Below, in pieces: positions 45,101 through 52,885 of a DNA stretch of 64,000 bases; the stretch's first letter is position 1, and every line of letters begins with the position of its first letter. The stretch is from positions 1 to 64,000 of the forward strand of contig NZ_BAAAPC010000003.1 of the NCBI RefSeq assembly GCF_039530945.1, written 5' to 3'. The notes beneath the pieces were generated by a model that was not told the origin of the DNA, made no database searches, and worked only from the letters and a program-made list of their open reading frames with translations. Made by a program: the position numbers and the translations under genes. The DNA is from Nocardiopsis_C rhodophaea (GTDB lineage: Bacteria; Actinomycetota; Actinomycetes; Streptosporangiales; Streptosporangiaceae).

Positions 45101-46704
45101 TCGCCGATCCGGCGATCAAGCTGGGTCGGGCGCTGCGGACCATCGACCGCTACGCCCTGGCCAAGATGGACCACCGCAACACCACGTTCCAGCTGCACCG
45201 GCTGGTGCAGGAGACGTTGAAGCTGCCGCTGGACCGCGAGGACCGCGACCGCTTCCGACACTGCGCCCACCTGCTGCTCGCCAACCTCGATCCGGGCGAC
45301 CCGCTCTCCCCGGGCGACTGGTCGCGGTACGTGGAGCTGCTCCCGCACGTGTGGGAGACCCGGCAGTGGGACTGCCGCAGCGACTGGGCCCGGGAGCTGG
45401 CGCTCAACGAAGTGCTCTTCCTCCTCCAGTGGGGCCGGCACGCCGAGGCGGAGGCGCTGGTCCGCCGCCTCCTCGACCACTGGCCCGACAAACTCGGGGC
45501 GGAGGATCCGCACACGCTGCGCGCCGAGATGCGCTACGCGCAGATCGCCGCGGCGACCGGGCGGTTCGAGGAGGCATACGAACGACGCAAGGACCTCGTG
45601 GAGACCCTGGTCCGCCTGCGTGGCACCGACGATGAGGAGACCCTGGAGTCGCGCGGCCTTCTGGCGCTGGACCTGCGGAACCTCGGGCAGTACCGCCGCG
45701 CCGTCAAGGTCAGCGCCGACGTGCTCGAACGCCAGCAGCGCGCCTTCGGCCGCGACGACCCGCTCACCCTGCAGTCCGCCCACGTGCACGCCGTGGGACT
45801 CCGGTTGACCGGACAGTTCGCCGAGTCGATGGAGATCAACCGCTACAACTACCAGCGGCGCAGCGAGATGCTGGGGCCGGAGCACCTGCAGACCCTGGCC
45901 AGCCGTTCGGCGCACGCCCAGGGGCTCATGGAGTCGGGGCGCTACTGGGAGGCCGAGCGGGAGATGGACGAGCTCTATCTCACCACCCAGCGCGCCTTCC
46001 CGTCGGACCACACGATGCGGCTGTCCACCTTGATGGCGCTGTCCGCGCTGAAGCGTCGGACCGGTCGCTTGCCGGAGGCACTCGCCCTCTCGGGCGAGGC
46101 CTACGAGACACTGCAGAACAAACTGGGGGGCGAGGCCCAGGAGACCACCCGCGCCGCGGCCAACCACGCGGTGTCGCTGCGGGCTAACGGCCACCACGAG
46201 GACGCCCTGTCGCTGTCGCGGGAGGCCCGCGACCGCTACCGCGCCTCTTACGGCACTGACCACCCTTTGTACGCCGCCACCTCGGTCAACCACGCCGTCA
46301 CGCTGCGTTTGCTCGGCCGGCTGGAGGAGGCCCGGGTGGTCGACGAGGAGGCGCTCGCCGTGAACACCGACCGTCTCGGCGAGGAGCATCCGTGGACCCT
46401 CGCCAACGCGGTCAACCTCGCCAGCGACCTGTTCGCGGCGGGGAATGCCGCGGCGGCGTTGGAACTGGATACGGCGACCCTGGAACGCGCGCAGCGGATT
46501 CTGGGCGACGACCACCCGCTGGCCCTGGCCGTACGGCGCAATCGGGTGCTGGACCGCATGGTTGTGGAGGATGCCGCGCTCGTGGAGGAGCGGTCCGCCG
46601 TGGTCGAGCGTTACCGGACGATGTTCGGCCCGGCGCATCCGGCCACCCGCTCCGCGGAGGAGGACGTACGGGCCAATTGCGATCTCTTCCTGCCCCTGCT
46701 CTGA
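42121..46704 (+). CDS. vWA / NB-ARC NTPase / TPR fusion protein (SAV_2336- and FxsT-like)
   Basis: This 1527-residue protein combines modules. The N-terminus (VSVPTWWEVGDALWLAAHRY) and a vWA domain with an intact MIDAS-type DDSLS at about 222-226 resemble SAV_2336-type proteins. After a Pro-rich linker, an NB-ARC/STAND NTPase begins at RNMSFVGREALLAELG, with Walker A GMGGVGKTQL (about 741), Walker B DWLLVYDNA (about 814), and a GxP-like DLPLAVEQTA. From about 1090 to the end there are TPR/Kinesin-light-chain type repeats (LGAEDPHTLRAEM, FGRDDPLTLQSAHV, LGPEHLQTLASR, YGTDHPLYAATS, LGEEHPWTLANAV). NB-ARC-TPR proteins sense a ligand and oligomerise. It is coupled to the MoxR gene and probably senses the trigger. 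Confidence 0.9.
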   Translation: MTGSRDRDRPEAEGSAASPAPGESFPQFTVSVPTWWEVGDALWLAAHRYHAPDPPDTDPDEAFDQSGDQARVEPPDDKPDGSSSEALSEEGDGAATPPAEDAPDAFPEPPAHLADSDADPERPGGAADSAPPPGRPHGTLGAAPERSGGPLIPERVAMVRALRWFRRHREADGGTLLDEDATAARYAERSLARRGSRCAQPAPLLPEFRPDREVADGLTLLIDDSLSMVVQEPLVREFIGLLTPLKVFRRVRVLYFDSGKAHMDDLPLRTSGGPAPDPARLVNGRSPDSRILLVLTDGVGDGWHTGAIDTWLARWGAKGPVGVAHLLDRAVWPSTGMAPERVTLQAPWSAGDALAPNASYRTRPFSSWPPAEVDPPQDDSVPIPVFPLEAGEIGRWARFVTRRQSRPEYPATALMTRPDLAEPSETDDAWGIGPLPAPAAEGVEAPQDLAAHRRVETFRAIASPAAFRLAVHLAAVPLNLSTIRLIQERFDPRARPSDLTEVLCSGLIHRSEDAPSIDRGDRVTLEFHPGVRELLLAVGGQRHEIQELLTAIAGHYRTTIPWFADLELLLLGDAPDLRLPAVSADTAPFAHAVYAAMRALPGPIRRAADEWIGPPAATGAPYTADPSTLAGFGHAEPGYDDASRETLKGRDVNLDEFQTTAPPAQPQRAGLVPPVPDGDSMHMAQQTVPRGQHSRPAVWGQVPPRNMSFVGREALLAELGRRLQEGTAMVLPQTVPQALQGMGGVGKTQLATEYAWRHRSDYDLVWWIPSDTPAQVQQSLIELAPKLGIGTVGDPAATVRTVLEALRAGRPVSDWLLVYDNATAPADIRPLIPTGGPGHVVVTSRSPEWRTAGGNLLQVDTFERDESTELLLKRGPEALTAEEADRIAERLGDLPLAVEQTAVWLYETLMPAEEWLELFDVKADQLLANVAPSPDYPWSVAATMNMTLERLRESNPGALQLLQVCAFLAPQPIPRRLFNGARNVEAPEFLAEILADPAIKLGRALRTIDRYALAKMDHRNTTFQLHRLVQETLKLPLDREDRDRFRHCAHLLLANLDPGDPLSPGDWSRYVELLPHVWETRQWDCRSDWARELALNEVLFLLQWGRHAEAEALVRRLLDHWPDKLGAEDPHTLRAEMRYAQIAAATGRFEEAYERRKDLVETLVRLRGTDDEETLESRGLLALDLRNLGQYRRAVKVSADVLERQQRAFGRDDPLTLQSAHVHAVGLRLTGQFAESMEINRYNYQRRSEMLGPEHLQTLASRSAHAQGLMESGRYWEAEREMDELYLTTQRAFPSDHTMRLSTLMALSALKRRTGRLPEALALSGEAYETLQNKLGGEAQETTRAAANHAVSLRANGHHEDALSLSREARDRYRASYGTDHPLYAATSVNHAVTLRLLGRLEEARVVDEEALAVNTDRLGEEHPWTLANAVNLASDLFAAGNAAAALELDTATLERAQRILGDDHPLALAVRRNRVLDRMVVEDAALVEERSAVVERYRTMFGPAHPATRSAEEDVRANCDLFLPLL

Positions 46705-46742
46705 GTGTTCGGTTCCGGGAGAAAATGGTTCTCGGGGGTGCC

Positions 46743-47033
46743 TCAGTCCGCTCGGTCGAAATCTCCACGGCAGAGGCCGGAGAGGAATTCCCGCCAGGTT
46801 CCCGTGCCGATACTGATCACGGTTCCGCGGGGGTGGGCGGAGTCACGGACCAGGACGGTGGACCGGGACGGCCGGGCGATCTCCAGACAGCTCTCGGCCT
46901 GGGTGGAATCGCTGTAACTGGACTTCCGCCAGGAGCGGACGGGCAGCGGATTTCTCGGCTGTCCAGTCCGCCGAGTGCACGCGCTCTCTCCTCTCCCGGC
47001 CCCCTCGCTTACCACCGCTGAATCGGTGCTCAT
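46743..47033 (-). CDS. DUF397 protein without an adjacent Scr1-type regulator
   Basis: The 96-residue product has the DUF397 pattern: VRSWRKSSYSDSTQAESCLEIA, then VLVRDSAHPRGTVISIGTGTWREFLSGL. DUF397 proteins are normally encoded next to a Scr1-like XRE regulator as a toxin-antitoxin-like or developmental pair; no such partner lies here. The gene opposes the conflict-system operon, ending 38 bp from the vWA/NB-ARC/TPR stop. The ATG at 47033 is used. It may belong to the island or be an independent passenger. Confidence 0.88.
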   Translation of the reverse strand: MSTDSAVVSEGAGRGESACTRRTGQPRNPLPVRSWRKSSYSDSTQAESCLEIARPSRSTVLVRDSAHPRGTVISIGTGTWREFLSGLCRGDFDRAD

Positions 47034-47299
47034 CTGTACCTCACGACCATGATTCGGTGGCCAGACCCCGGTACGGGTAGACGCGAACGGTACACAAGTC
47101 TTCTCATGACAAATATCCCGACATGTCGCAATGGGGTCTATATCCCCGTTGTACCGGAATCCATGTGGGCCAGAAGCGGACATTTGTCTTACGCCACGCG
47201 GATCCGCCGCACATCCGTGGTTTCCCCGCATCCGGTACGCGGGAGGGAGATGACGACACGCGGAACACAGCCGCTGGCACGCGGGGAAAGGCGGGATCC
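47034..47299. promoter_or_regulatory. Divergent promoter region between DUF397 and Trypco1 genes
   Basis: These 266 bp are AT-richer than the flanks (for example TCATGACAAATATCCCGAC around 47104) and must carry both promoters. No clear operator was found. Confidence 0.4.
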
Positions 47300-47665
47300 A
47301 TGGCGGAGATCGTCCGGTTCGACGACGGGCACGGGGCCACGGTCCAGATCGAGACAGCGGAGAGCTCCCCGGTGATGCGCGACGTCGCCGGGGGCGATGT
47401 CTTCCGCGCAGCCGAGCAGCGCTTCGAGGTCGTGGTCGACAAGGTCCGCGACATCTCCGAGCTCATCTCGCGGCGGCTGTCCGCCCTGGACGCCGGCCCC
47501 AACGAGGTCAGCGTCGAACTGGGCATCAGTGTCAACGGAACGGCCGACGTCTTCATCGCCAAGGCCGCGAGTGAGGGCAGTCTCAAGGTCAAGATGACCT
47601 GGTGGCGGGGGAACCGGCCGGTCGGCGACGCTGACGACGACGATCCCGCGGGCGCCTCCGAGTGA
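47300..47665 (+). CDS. Trypsin-co-occurring domain protein (Trypco1 / CU044_2847 type)
   Basis: The 121-residue product begins MAEIVRFDDGHGATVQIE and has the core VRDISELISRRLSALDAGPNEVSVELGISVNGTADVFIAKAASEGSLKVKMTWW. The pattern of a helix with (D/E)EVxVExGIx followed by AKAxSExxxxVxxxW marks the Trypco1 domain, which occurs beside trypsin-like proteases in conflict systems. It is probably an adaptor, substrate or inhibitor of the protease at 39092. AAAGGCGGG lies before the ATG. It is separated from the main operon by the opposing DUF397 gene, so it has its own promoter. Confidence 0.82.
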   Translation: MAEIVRFDDGHGATVQIETAESSPVMRDVAGGDVFRAAEQRFEVVVDKVRDISELISRRLSALDAGPNEVSVELGISVNGTADVFIAKAASEGSLKVKMTWWRGNRPVGDADDDDPAGASE

Positions 47666-47679
47666 CCCCGACCGAGCCG

Positions 47680-47708
47680 GGCGGTCCGGCCTTCCCGGCC
47701 GCGCCGCC
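47680..47708. terminator. Imperfect hairpin between Trypco1 and acyl-CoA synthetase genes
   Basis: GGCGGTCCGGCC (47680-47691) pairs with GGCCGCGCCGCC (47697-47708) apart from a two-base internal mismatch. It lies between convergent stops. Confidence 0.45.
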
Positions 47709-47716
47709 CCTCGATT

Positions 47717-49522
47717 TCAGCGCTTGGTGTACATCGCCTCGACGGACGCGGCGTTGCGATCGAGGATGCGGGCGCGGCGCAGCTTCAGCGTCGGGGTGAG
47801 AGTCTCGTCCTCCACGCTGAAACGCTCCGCCAGGATCGTGAACGCGCGGATCGACTCGGCCCGGGAGACCGTCGCGTTGGCGGCGTCGATGGCGCGCTGG
47901 ACATGGGCGCGCAGCCCGGCGTCGTCGGCCAGCTCGGCGACGGTCTCCTCGGCCGGGTGCCCGTTCTCCGCCTTCCAGGCGTCGAACTCCTCCGGGTCGA
48001 TCGTGATCAGAGCGGTGACGAAGGAGCGCCCGTCGCCGACCAGCATGCACTGCTCGACCAGCGGGTCGGCGCCGATCTGCTCCTCCAGGGGCCCCGGGGC
48101 GACGTTCTTGCCGCCCGCTGTCACCAGGATCTCCTTCTTCCGCCCGCTGATCCGGACGAAGCCGTCGGCGTCGATCTCCGCGAGGTCGCCGGTGGCGAAC
48201 CAGCCGTCCACGAACGCCTTCTCGGTGTCCCGCGGCCGGTTCCAGTAGCGGTCGAAGACGTGTCCGCCCTTGATGAGCAGCTCGCCGTCATCGGCGGTCC
48301 GCACCTCGACGCCGGGCACGGGGATGCCGATGGTGCCGGGGCGGACCTTGCCCGGGACGTTGACGAGTACCGCCGAGGTCGTCTCGGTGAGCCCGTATCC
48401 CTCGAACACGTCCAGGCCGATGCCCCGGTAGAAGTGCAGCAGCCGCACGTCCAGCGCGCCGCCGCCGGAGATCACGCGTCGGCAGCGCCCGCCCAGCGCG
48501 TCCATCAGCTTGCGGTAGACCAGCGGCTCGAAGAAGCGGTGCCGCAGCCGCAGGCCGAGCCCCGGCCCCCCGTTGAACTGCGACTGGCTGTAGGCGACGG
48601 CCGTGTCGGTGGCGGCGTCGAAGACCCGGCGCTTCAGACCGCGGGTCCGCTTGCGCGCCGTAGCGTGGATCTTCTCGAAGACGTAGGGGACGGCGAGCAG
48701 GAACGTGGGGCGGAACGTCTGCAGGTCGTCGATCAGGGCACCGACGCTGCCGGTGTGGCCGAGCCGGACCCCGGCGTGGATCACGGCGACCTCCACCATC
48801 CGCCCGAAGACGTGCGCGAGCGGCAGGAAGAGCAGGGTCGAGGGCGGCGAGCCGTCCTCGCCGGCTTCGAAGAGGACGGACAGCGCGCGCAGGACGCTGT
48901 CGACCTCGGCGAAGAAGTTCGCGTGGGTGAGCACGCAGCCCTTCGGGCTACCGGTGGTGCCCGAGGTGTAGACGATCGTGGCGGGGTCGGCGGCGTCGAC
49001 ACCCGCCCGCCGCTCCTTGATCACGGCGTCGTCGAGTTCGCGCCCGACCTCGATGAGGGTGGCCACAGCGCCGGCGTCGAAGGTCCAGACGTAGCGGAGC
49101 TCGGCGAGCGTGTCGCGGATGTCCTCGACCATGGCGGTGTGCGGGTCGTCGTCGACGACGCAGGCCACCGCGCCGGAGTCGGCCAGGATCATCCGGATCT
49201 GCTCGGCGGACGAGGACGGGTAGATCGGGACGGAGACGGCTCCGGCGGCCCAGATCGCGAAGTCGAGGAGCGTCCACTCATACCGGTTGCCCGACAGCAG
49301 CCCCACTCGGTCGCCGGGCTGGATGCCCGCGGCGACGAGCCCCTTGGCGATGGCGACGACGTCGGCCCGGACCTCCGACGCGGTGGCGTCCTGCCAGCCG
49401 CCACCGACCTGGTGGCTGAGCATGATTCCGTCCGGGTGGCGTTCGGCGCGGTCGAACAGAAGATCGGCCAGTCCGCCATGGGTGGGGACCTCGGCCGGCG
49501 CGGTCGCGGAGATGTCGGTCAC
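47717..49522 (-). CDS. Long-chain fatty acyl-CoA synthetase (copy 1)
   Basis: AMP-forming ligase of 601 residues that activates fatty acids to acyl-CoA. ATP-binding motif A5-like YTSGTTGSPKGCVLTHANF, FLPLAHVFGRM, the FEGYGLTETTSAV block, GWFATGDLAEIDADGF and RISGRKKEILVTAGGKNVAPGPLEE (last catalytic Lys region TPTLKLRR) are all present. The GTG at 49522 gives exactly the length of the neighbouring paralogue. It is similar to FadD15-type enzymes of mycobacteria. The upstream copy lies 116 bp away on the same strand. Confidence 0.95.
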   Translation of the reverse strand: MTDISATAPAEVPTHGGLADLLFDRAERHPDGIMLSHQVGGGWQDATASEVRADVVAIAKGLVAAGIQPGDRVGLLSGNRYEWTLLDFAIWAAGAVSVPIYPSSSAEQIRMILADSGAVACVVDDDPHTAMVEDIRDTLAELRYVWTFDAGAVATLIEVGRELDDAVIKERRAGVDAADPATIVYTSGTTGSPKGCVLTHANFFAEVDSVLRALSVLFEAGEDGSPPSTLLFLPLAHVFGRMVEVAVIHAGVRLGHTGSVGALIDDLQTFRPTFLLAVPYVFEKIHATARKRTRGLKRRVFDAATDTAVAYSQSQFNGGPGLGLRLRHRFFEPLVYRKLMDALGGRCRRVISGGGALDVRLLHFYRGIGLDVFEGYGLTETTSAVLVNVPGKVRPGTIGIPVPGVEVRTADDGELLIKGGHVFDRYWNRPRDTEKAFVDGWFATGDLAEIDADGFVRISGRKKEILVTAGGKNVAPGPLEEQIGADPLVEQCMLVGDGRSFVTALITIDPEEFDAWKAENGHPAEETVAELADDAGLRAHVQRAIDAANATVSRAESIRAFTILAERFSVEDETLTPTLKLRRARILDRNAASVEAMYTKR

Positions 49523-49638
49523 TCTTCCGGTGTACCGAACAGACGTAACAAATCGCCACATTTCGCACACTCGCATCACATGATCTTCGCCATAGCCGAC
49601 GGGCGGATGGCCGTAGACCAGGCGGCTCCGCCGGCGCC

Positions 49639-51444
49639 TTATCGCCGCCGGTACAGCTCCTCCACCTCGCGTGCGTAGCGCGTGAGGATGCGGGCGCGAC
49701 GCAGTTTCAGGGTCGGGGTGAGGGTCTCGTCCTCCACGGTGAACTGCTCGCCGAGGATGGTGAACGTGCGGATCGACTCGGCGCGCGAGACCGCCTCGTT
49801 GACGGAGTCGATGGCCGGCTGCACAGCGGCGCGCAGCTCCGCGTCGTCGGCCAGCTCGGCCACGGTCGCCCCGGCCGGGTGGCCGTACTCCGCCTTCCAG
49901 GCGTCGAACTCCTCCGGGTCGAGGGTCACCAGCGCGCTGACGAAGGGCCGGCCATCGCCGATCACCATGCACTGGGCGACCAGCCGGTGCGCGCGGGCCC
50001 TCTCCTCCATCGGTGCGGGTGCGACGTTCTTGCCTCCGGCCGTCACCAGGATCTCCTTCTTGCGCCCGCTGACCCGCAGGAAGCCGTCGGCGTCGAACTC
50101 ACCGAGGTCGCCGGTGGCGAACCAGCCGTCGACGAACGCCCTCTCGGTGTCCTCCGGCCGGTTCCAGTAGCGGCTGAACACCTGCTCGCCCTTGACCATG
50201 ATCTCGCCGTCGTCGGCGAGCTTGACGGAGACGCCGGGCAGCGGGCCGCCGATGGTCCCCGCGCGGATCCGGCCGGGCAGGTTGGCGATGACCGCCGCGG
50301 TGGTCTCGGTGAGGCCGTAGCCCTCGATCACCTCCAGGCCGATCCCCCGGTAGAAGTGGAGCAGCCGCACATCCAGCGCGCCGCCACCGGACAGGACGCG
50401 GGTGCACCGCCCGCCCAGCGCGTCCATCAGCTTCCGGTACACCAGCGGCTCGAAGAAGCGGTGCCGCAGCCGCAGGGCCAGCCCCGGGCCCCCGCGGTCC
50501 AGGGATTCGCTGTAGGCCACGGCGGTGTCGGTGGCGGCGTCGAAGATCCGACGCTTGAGGCCGGTGGTCTTCTTGCGGGCGGAGGCGTGGATCTTCTCGA
50601 AGACGTAGGGAACCGCGAGAAGGAAGGTCGGCCGGTATGTCTGCAGGTCGTCGATGAGCGCGTTGACGCTGGTCGAGTGGCCGAGCCGGACGCCGGCCCG
50701 CACGGCACAGGTCTGCACCATCCGCCCGAAGACGTGGGCGAGCGGGAGGAAGAGCAGGGTCGAGGGCGGGGTGTCCTCGGTACCCGGCTCGAACAGTTCG
50801 GGCAGGCCCGCCGCGATGTTGTCGACCTCGGAGAAGAAGTTCGCGTGGGTGAGGACGCAGCCCTTGGGGTTTCCGGTGGTGCCCGAGGTGTAGACGATGG
50901 TGGCCGGGTCCCGCGGGTCGACCACGGCGCGGCGTTTGTCGATGGCGTCGTCGGCGACCTCGGTGCCGTCCGCGGAGAGCGCGCCGACGGCGCCCGCGTC
51001 GATGGTCCACAGGTGGCGCAGGTCCGTGAGCCCGTCGCGCACGCCGTCGATCAGCGCGGTGTGCGACGCGGTGTCGACGAAGCAGGCCACCGCGCCGGAG
51101 TCGGCCAGGATCATCCGGGCCTGCTCGGCCGAGGCGGACGGGTAGATCGGGACGGTGATCGCGCCGGCGGTCCAGATCGCGAAGTCGATCAGGGTCCACT
51201 CGTACCGGTTGCCTGACAGCAGGCCCACCCGGTCGCCCGGCTCGACCCCCGCGGCGACGAGCCCCTTGGCCAGGGCGGTCACCTCGGTTGCGGCCGCGGA
51301 CGCGGTGACGTCGTGCCAGACGCCATCGACCTGCCGGCTGAGCATCACGCGGTCCGGCGACCGCTTGGCGCGGTCGTACAGGATCTCGGCCAGGCCGCCC
51401 TCGGTGGGGAGTTCGGCCAGCGCTGGGGCAGAGGTGTGGGTCAC
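49639..51444 (-). CDS. Long-chain fatty acyl-CoA synthetase (copy 2)
   Basis: This 601-residue tandem paralogue of 47717-49522 keeps every motif: YTSGTTGNPKGCVLTHANFF, FLPLAHVFGRM, IEGYGLTETTAAV, GWFATGDLGEFDADGF and VSGRKKEILVTAGGKNVAP. It starts with GTG. The two enzymes differ mainly in the N-terminal third and around DRGGPGLALRLRH. The upstream sequences of both genes share short blocks (AGATCATG and an ACCGGA-type segment just before the GTG), so the promoter was probably duplicated too. Confidence 0.95.
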   Translation of the reverse strand: MTHTSAPALAELPTEGGLAEILYDRAKRSPDRVMLSRQVDGVWHDVTASAAATEVTALAKGLVAAGVEPGDRVGLLSGNRYEWTLIDFAIWTAGAITVPIYPSASAEQARMILADSGAVACFVDTASHTALIDGVRDGLTDLRHLWTIDAGAVGALSADGTEVADDAIDKRRAVVDPRDPATIVYTSGTTGNPKGCVLTHANFFSEVDNIAAGLPELFEPGTEDTPPSTLLFLPLAHVFGRMVQTCAVRAGVRLGHSTSVNALIDDLQTYRPTFLLAVPYVFEKIHASARKKTTGLKRRIFDAATDTAVAYSESLDRGGPGLALRLRHRFFEPLVYRKLMDALGGRCTRVLSGGGALDVRLLHFYRGIGLEVIEGYGLTETTAAVIANLPGRIRAGTIGGPLPGVSVKLADDGEIMVKGEQVFSRYWNRPEDTERAFVDGWFATGDLGEFDADGFLRVSGRKKEILVTAGGKNVAPAPMEERARAHRLVAQCMVIGDGRPFVSALVTLDPEEFDAWKAEYGHPAGATVAELADDAELRAAVQPAIDSVNEAVSRAESIRTFTILGEQFTVEDETLTPTLKLRRARILTRYAREVEELYRRR

Positions 51445-51606
51445 CGCTCCGGTTTATCGGACGCTGATAACGAATGTGAAAATGAAACAACCGGAATTCG
51501 CATGATCTATGCCATAGTGCGCGCCGCTCACGTGCCCTGTGGTCGCGGCTGTGACCACCGGAATTCCGTTCGCCACGGCGCGGGCGGCCGGATGGGCCGC
51601 GCATGC

Positions 51607-51644
51607 CACCGTTCCCCCCGGCCATCTCATCGGGGGGAACGGTG
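51607..51644 (-). terminator. Hairpin after the M23 peptidase gene
   Basis: A perfect 14-bp stem (51607-51620 with 51631-51644) around a 10-base loop, 18 bp past the stop. Confidence 0.8.
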
Positions 51645-51661
51645 ACGCTTGGGGGCCTCCG

Positions 51662-52885
51662 TCAGTCGCAGGCGGGTGCCACCGGATCATTGGTGCCGGT
51701 GTAGACGAACCCGTCACTGATCCAGTTGCCGGTGTCGAGCCGGTTCCACAGGTCGGTCCTGCCCCACACGCCGTCGACCTCGCCGCCGCGGGCCGTGCAC
51801 TCGATCCGCACGACCGTTCCGTCGGCGACGGTGCCGACGATGTCGTGGTCCAGGCTGGGGCCGGTGCGCAGGTTCACCCGGCTGTACTGTCCGCTGTCGA
51901 CCGTGCCGGTGGGCAGGGCGTTGTCGCTGCCGCCGTAGTTGGTCAGCCGTCCGCCGCGGCCCACCCGCGCGTTGCCGCGCGTGGCGTAGCCCTGGTAGGG
52001 GCGCGCCACAGTGTGGAAGGTCCAGCCGCCGATCGTCATGTTGTCGACGCTGATGTGCGAGTTGCCCCGCAGCAGGGACAGGTGTACGTGCGCGCCGCTG
52101 GAGCTGCCGCCACAGGGCAGTTCGTTGCCGATGAGGCCGAGGTAGGTGCCCGTCTGCACTGGGGAGCCGTCGGACAGGTTGGTCAGCCGCCGCATGTGGT
52201 AGTAGGTCGTGCTGTAGCCGTTCTCATGGACGACCTTGACCAGGGCGCTTCCGCCACGGACACAGCTCTTGTAGACGCGGCCCGGACCGGCGGAGAGGAC
52301 CTGGCCGTTGCCGCCGTTGAAGTCGATCGAGCTGTAGGGGCGGCTGCTGCCGCTGTTGCCGTGCGGGCCGCCGCCCATCCACCAGGCCACGCCCTCCTGC
52401 CAGGGCAGGCCGAGGCCGGTGTCGGCGAGGGGAGCGTCCTGCGCCGCCTCGTGGTTCTTCGCGAACAGTTCCTTCTCCCCGTCGCTGACCACGTCGCCGG
52501 GCGCGGCGGTGGCGAGCTCGACGAAGCCGTCCGTTCCGTCCAGCTCCACGCGCCAGCCCCGCGGGCCGTGCTCGGCGACGAACAGGGCGGTTTCGGGGGC
52601 GGCGTGCGCCGTAGACGGTGCGGGGATGGTCGTCGTGCCGAACGCCCATCCGTCGTCCTCAGTGGTGATGGGCTCGACGAGCGGTTCGGCCAGGGACCGG
52701 GTCGCAAACTGCTCGCGGGCGGTGCCACCGCGCTGTTCGAGCATGGTCGCGCGGACGGCGTCGGCGAGGTCGTCCGACGTTGGGTCGGCTGAGGCGGGGG
52801 GACCGAAACCGAGGAGCAGTCCGGTGCCGAGCACGACGCTCGCGGCTGCGGCGAGCACGCGTCTGGGGGATGTGTGCGTTGGCAT
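51662..52885 (-). CDS. Secreted M23 (LasA-like) peptidase with SH3-like domain
   Basis: The 407-residue exported protein starts with a signal peptide (RRVLAAAASVVLGTGLLLGFGPPASA, cleaved near residue 33). A propeptide-like region follows. The M23 domain then shows metal ligands in PHGNSGSSRPYSSIDFNGG (His and Asp), YYHMRRL and the final HVHLSLL. The C-terminal SH3-like domain contains VNLRTGPSLDHDIVGTVADGTVV and ends GNWISDGFVYTG. It probably cleaves peptidoglycan cross-bridges or peptides in the wall. GGAGGACGA precedes the ATG at 52885; the longer upstream frame is non-coding. Confidence 0.93.
   Translation of the reverse strand: MPTHTSPRRVLAAAASVVLGTGLLLGFGPPASADPTSDDLADAVRATMLEQRGGTAREQFATRSLAEPLVEPITTEDDGWAFGTTTIPAPSTAHAAPETALFVAEHGPRGWRVELDGTDGFVELATAAPGDVVSDGEKELFAKNHEAAQDAPLADTGLGLPWQEGVAWWMGGGPHGNSGSSRPYSSIDFNGGNGQVLSAGPGRVYKSCVRGGSALVKVVHENGYSTTYYHMRRLTNLSDGSPVQTGTYLGLIGNELPCGGSSSGAHVHLSLLRGNSHISVDNMTIGGWTFHTVARPYQGYATRGNARVGRGGRLTNYGGSDNALPTGTVDSGQYSRVNLRTGPSLDHDIVGTVADGTVVRIECTARGGEVDGVWGRTDLWNRLDTGNWISDGFVYTGTNDPVAPACD

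Noticed and set aside
44656..46638. 660-codon minus-strand frame opposite the vWA/NB-ARC/TPR gene
   Set aside because: Its periodic repeats only reflect the TPRs on the other strand.
46743..46760. C-terminus FDRAD of the DUF397 protein as an FxSxx-type RiPP precursor end, given the FxsT-like neighbour
   Set aside because: The serine of FxSxx is absent, the protein is plainly DUF397, and no radical SAM maturase is in the window.
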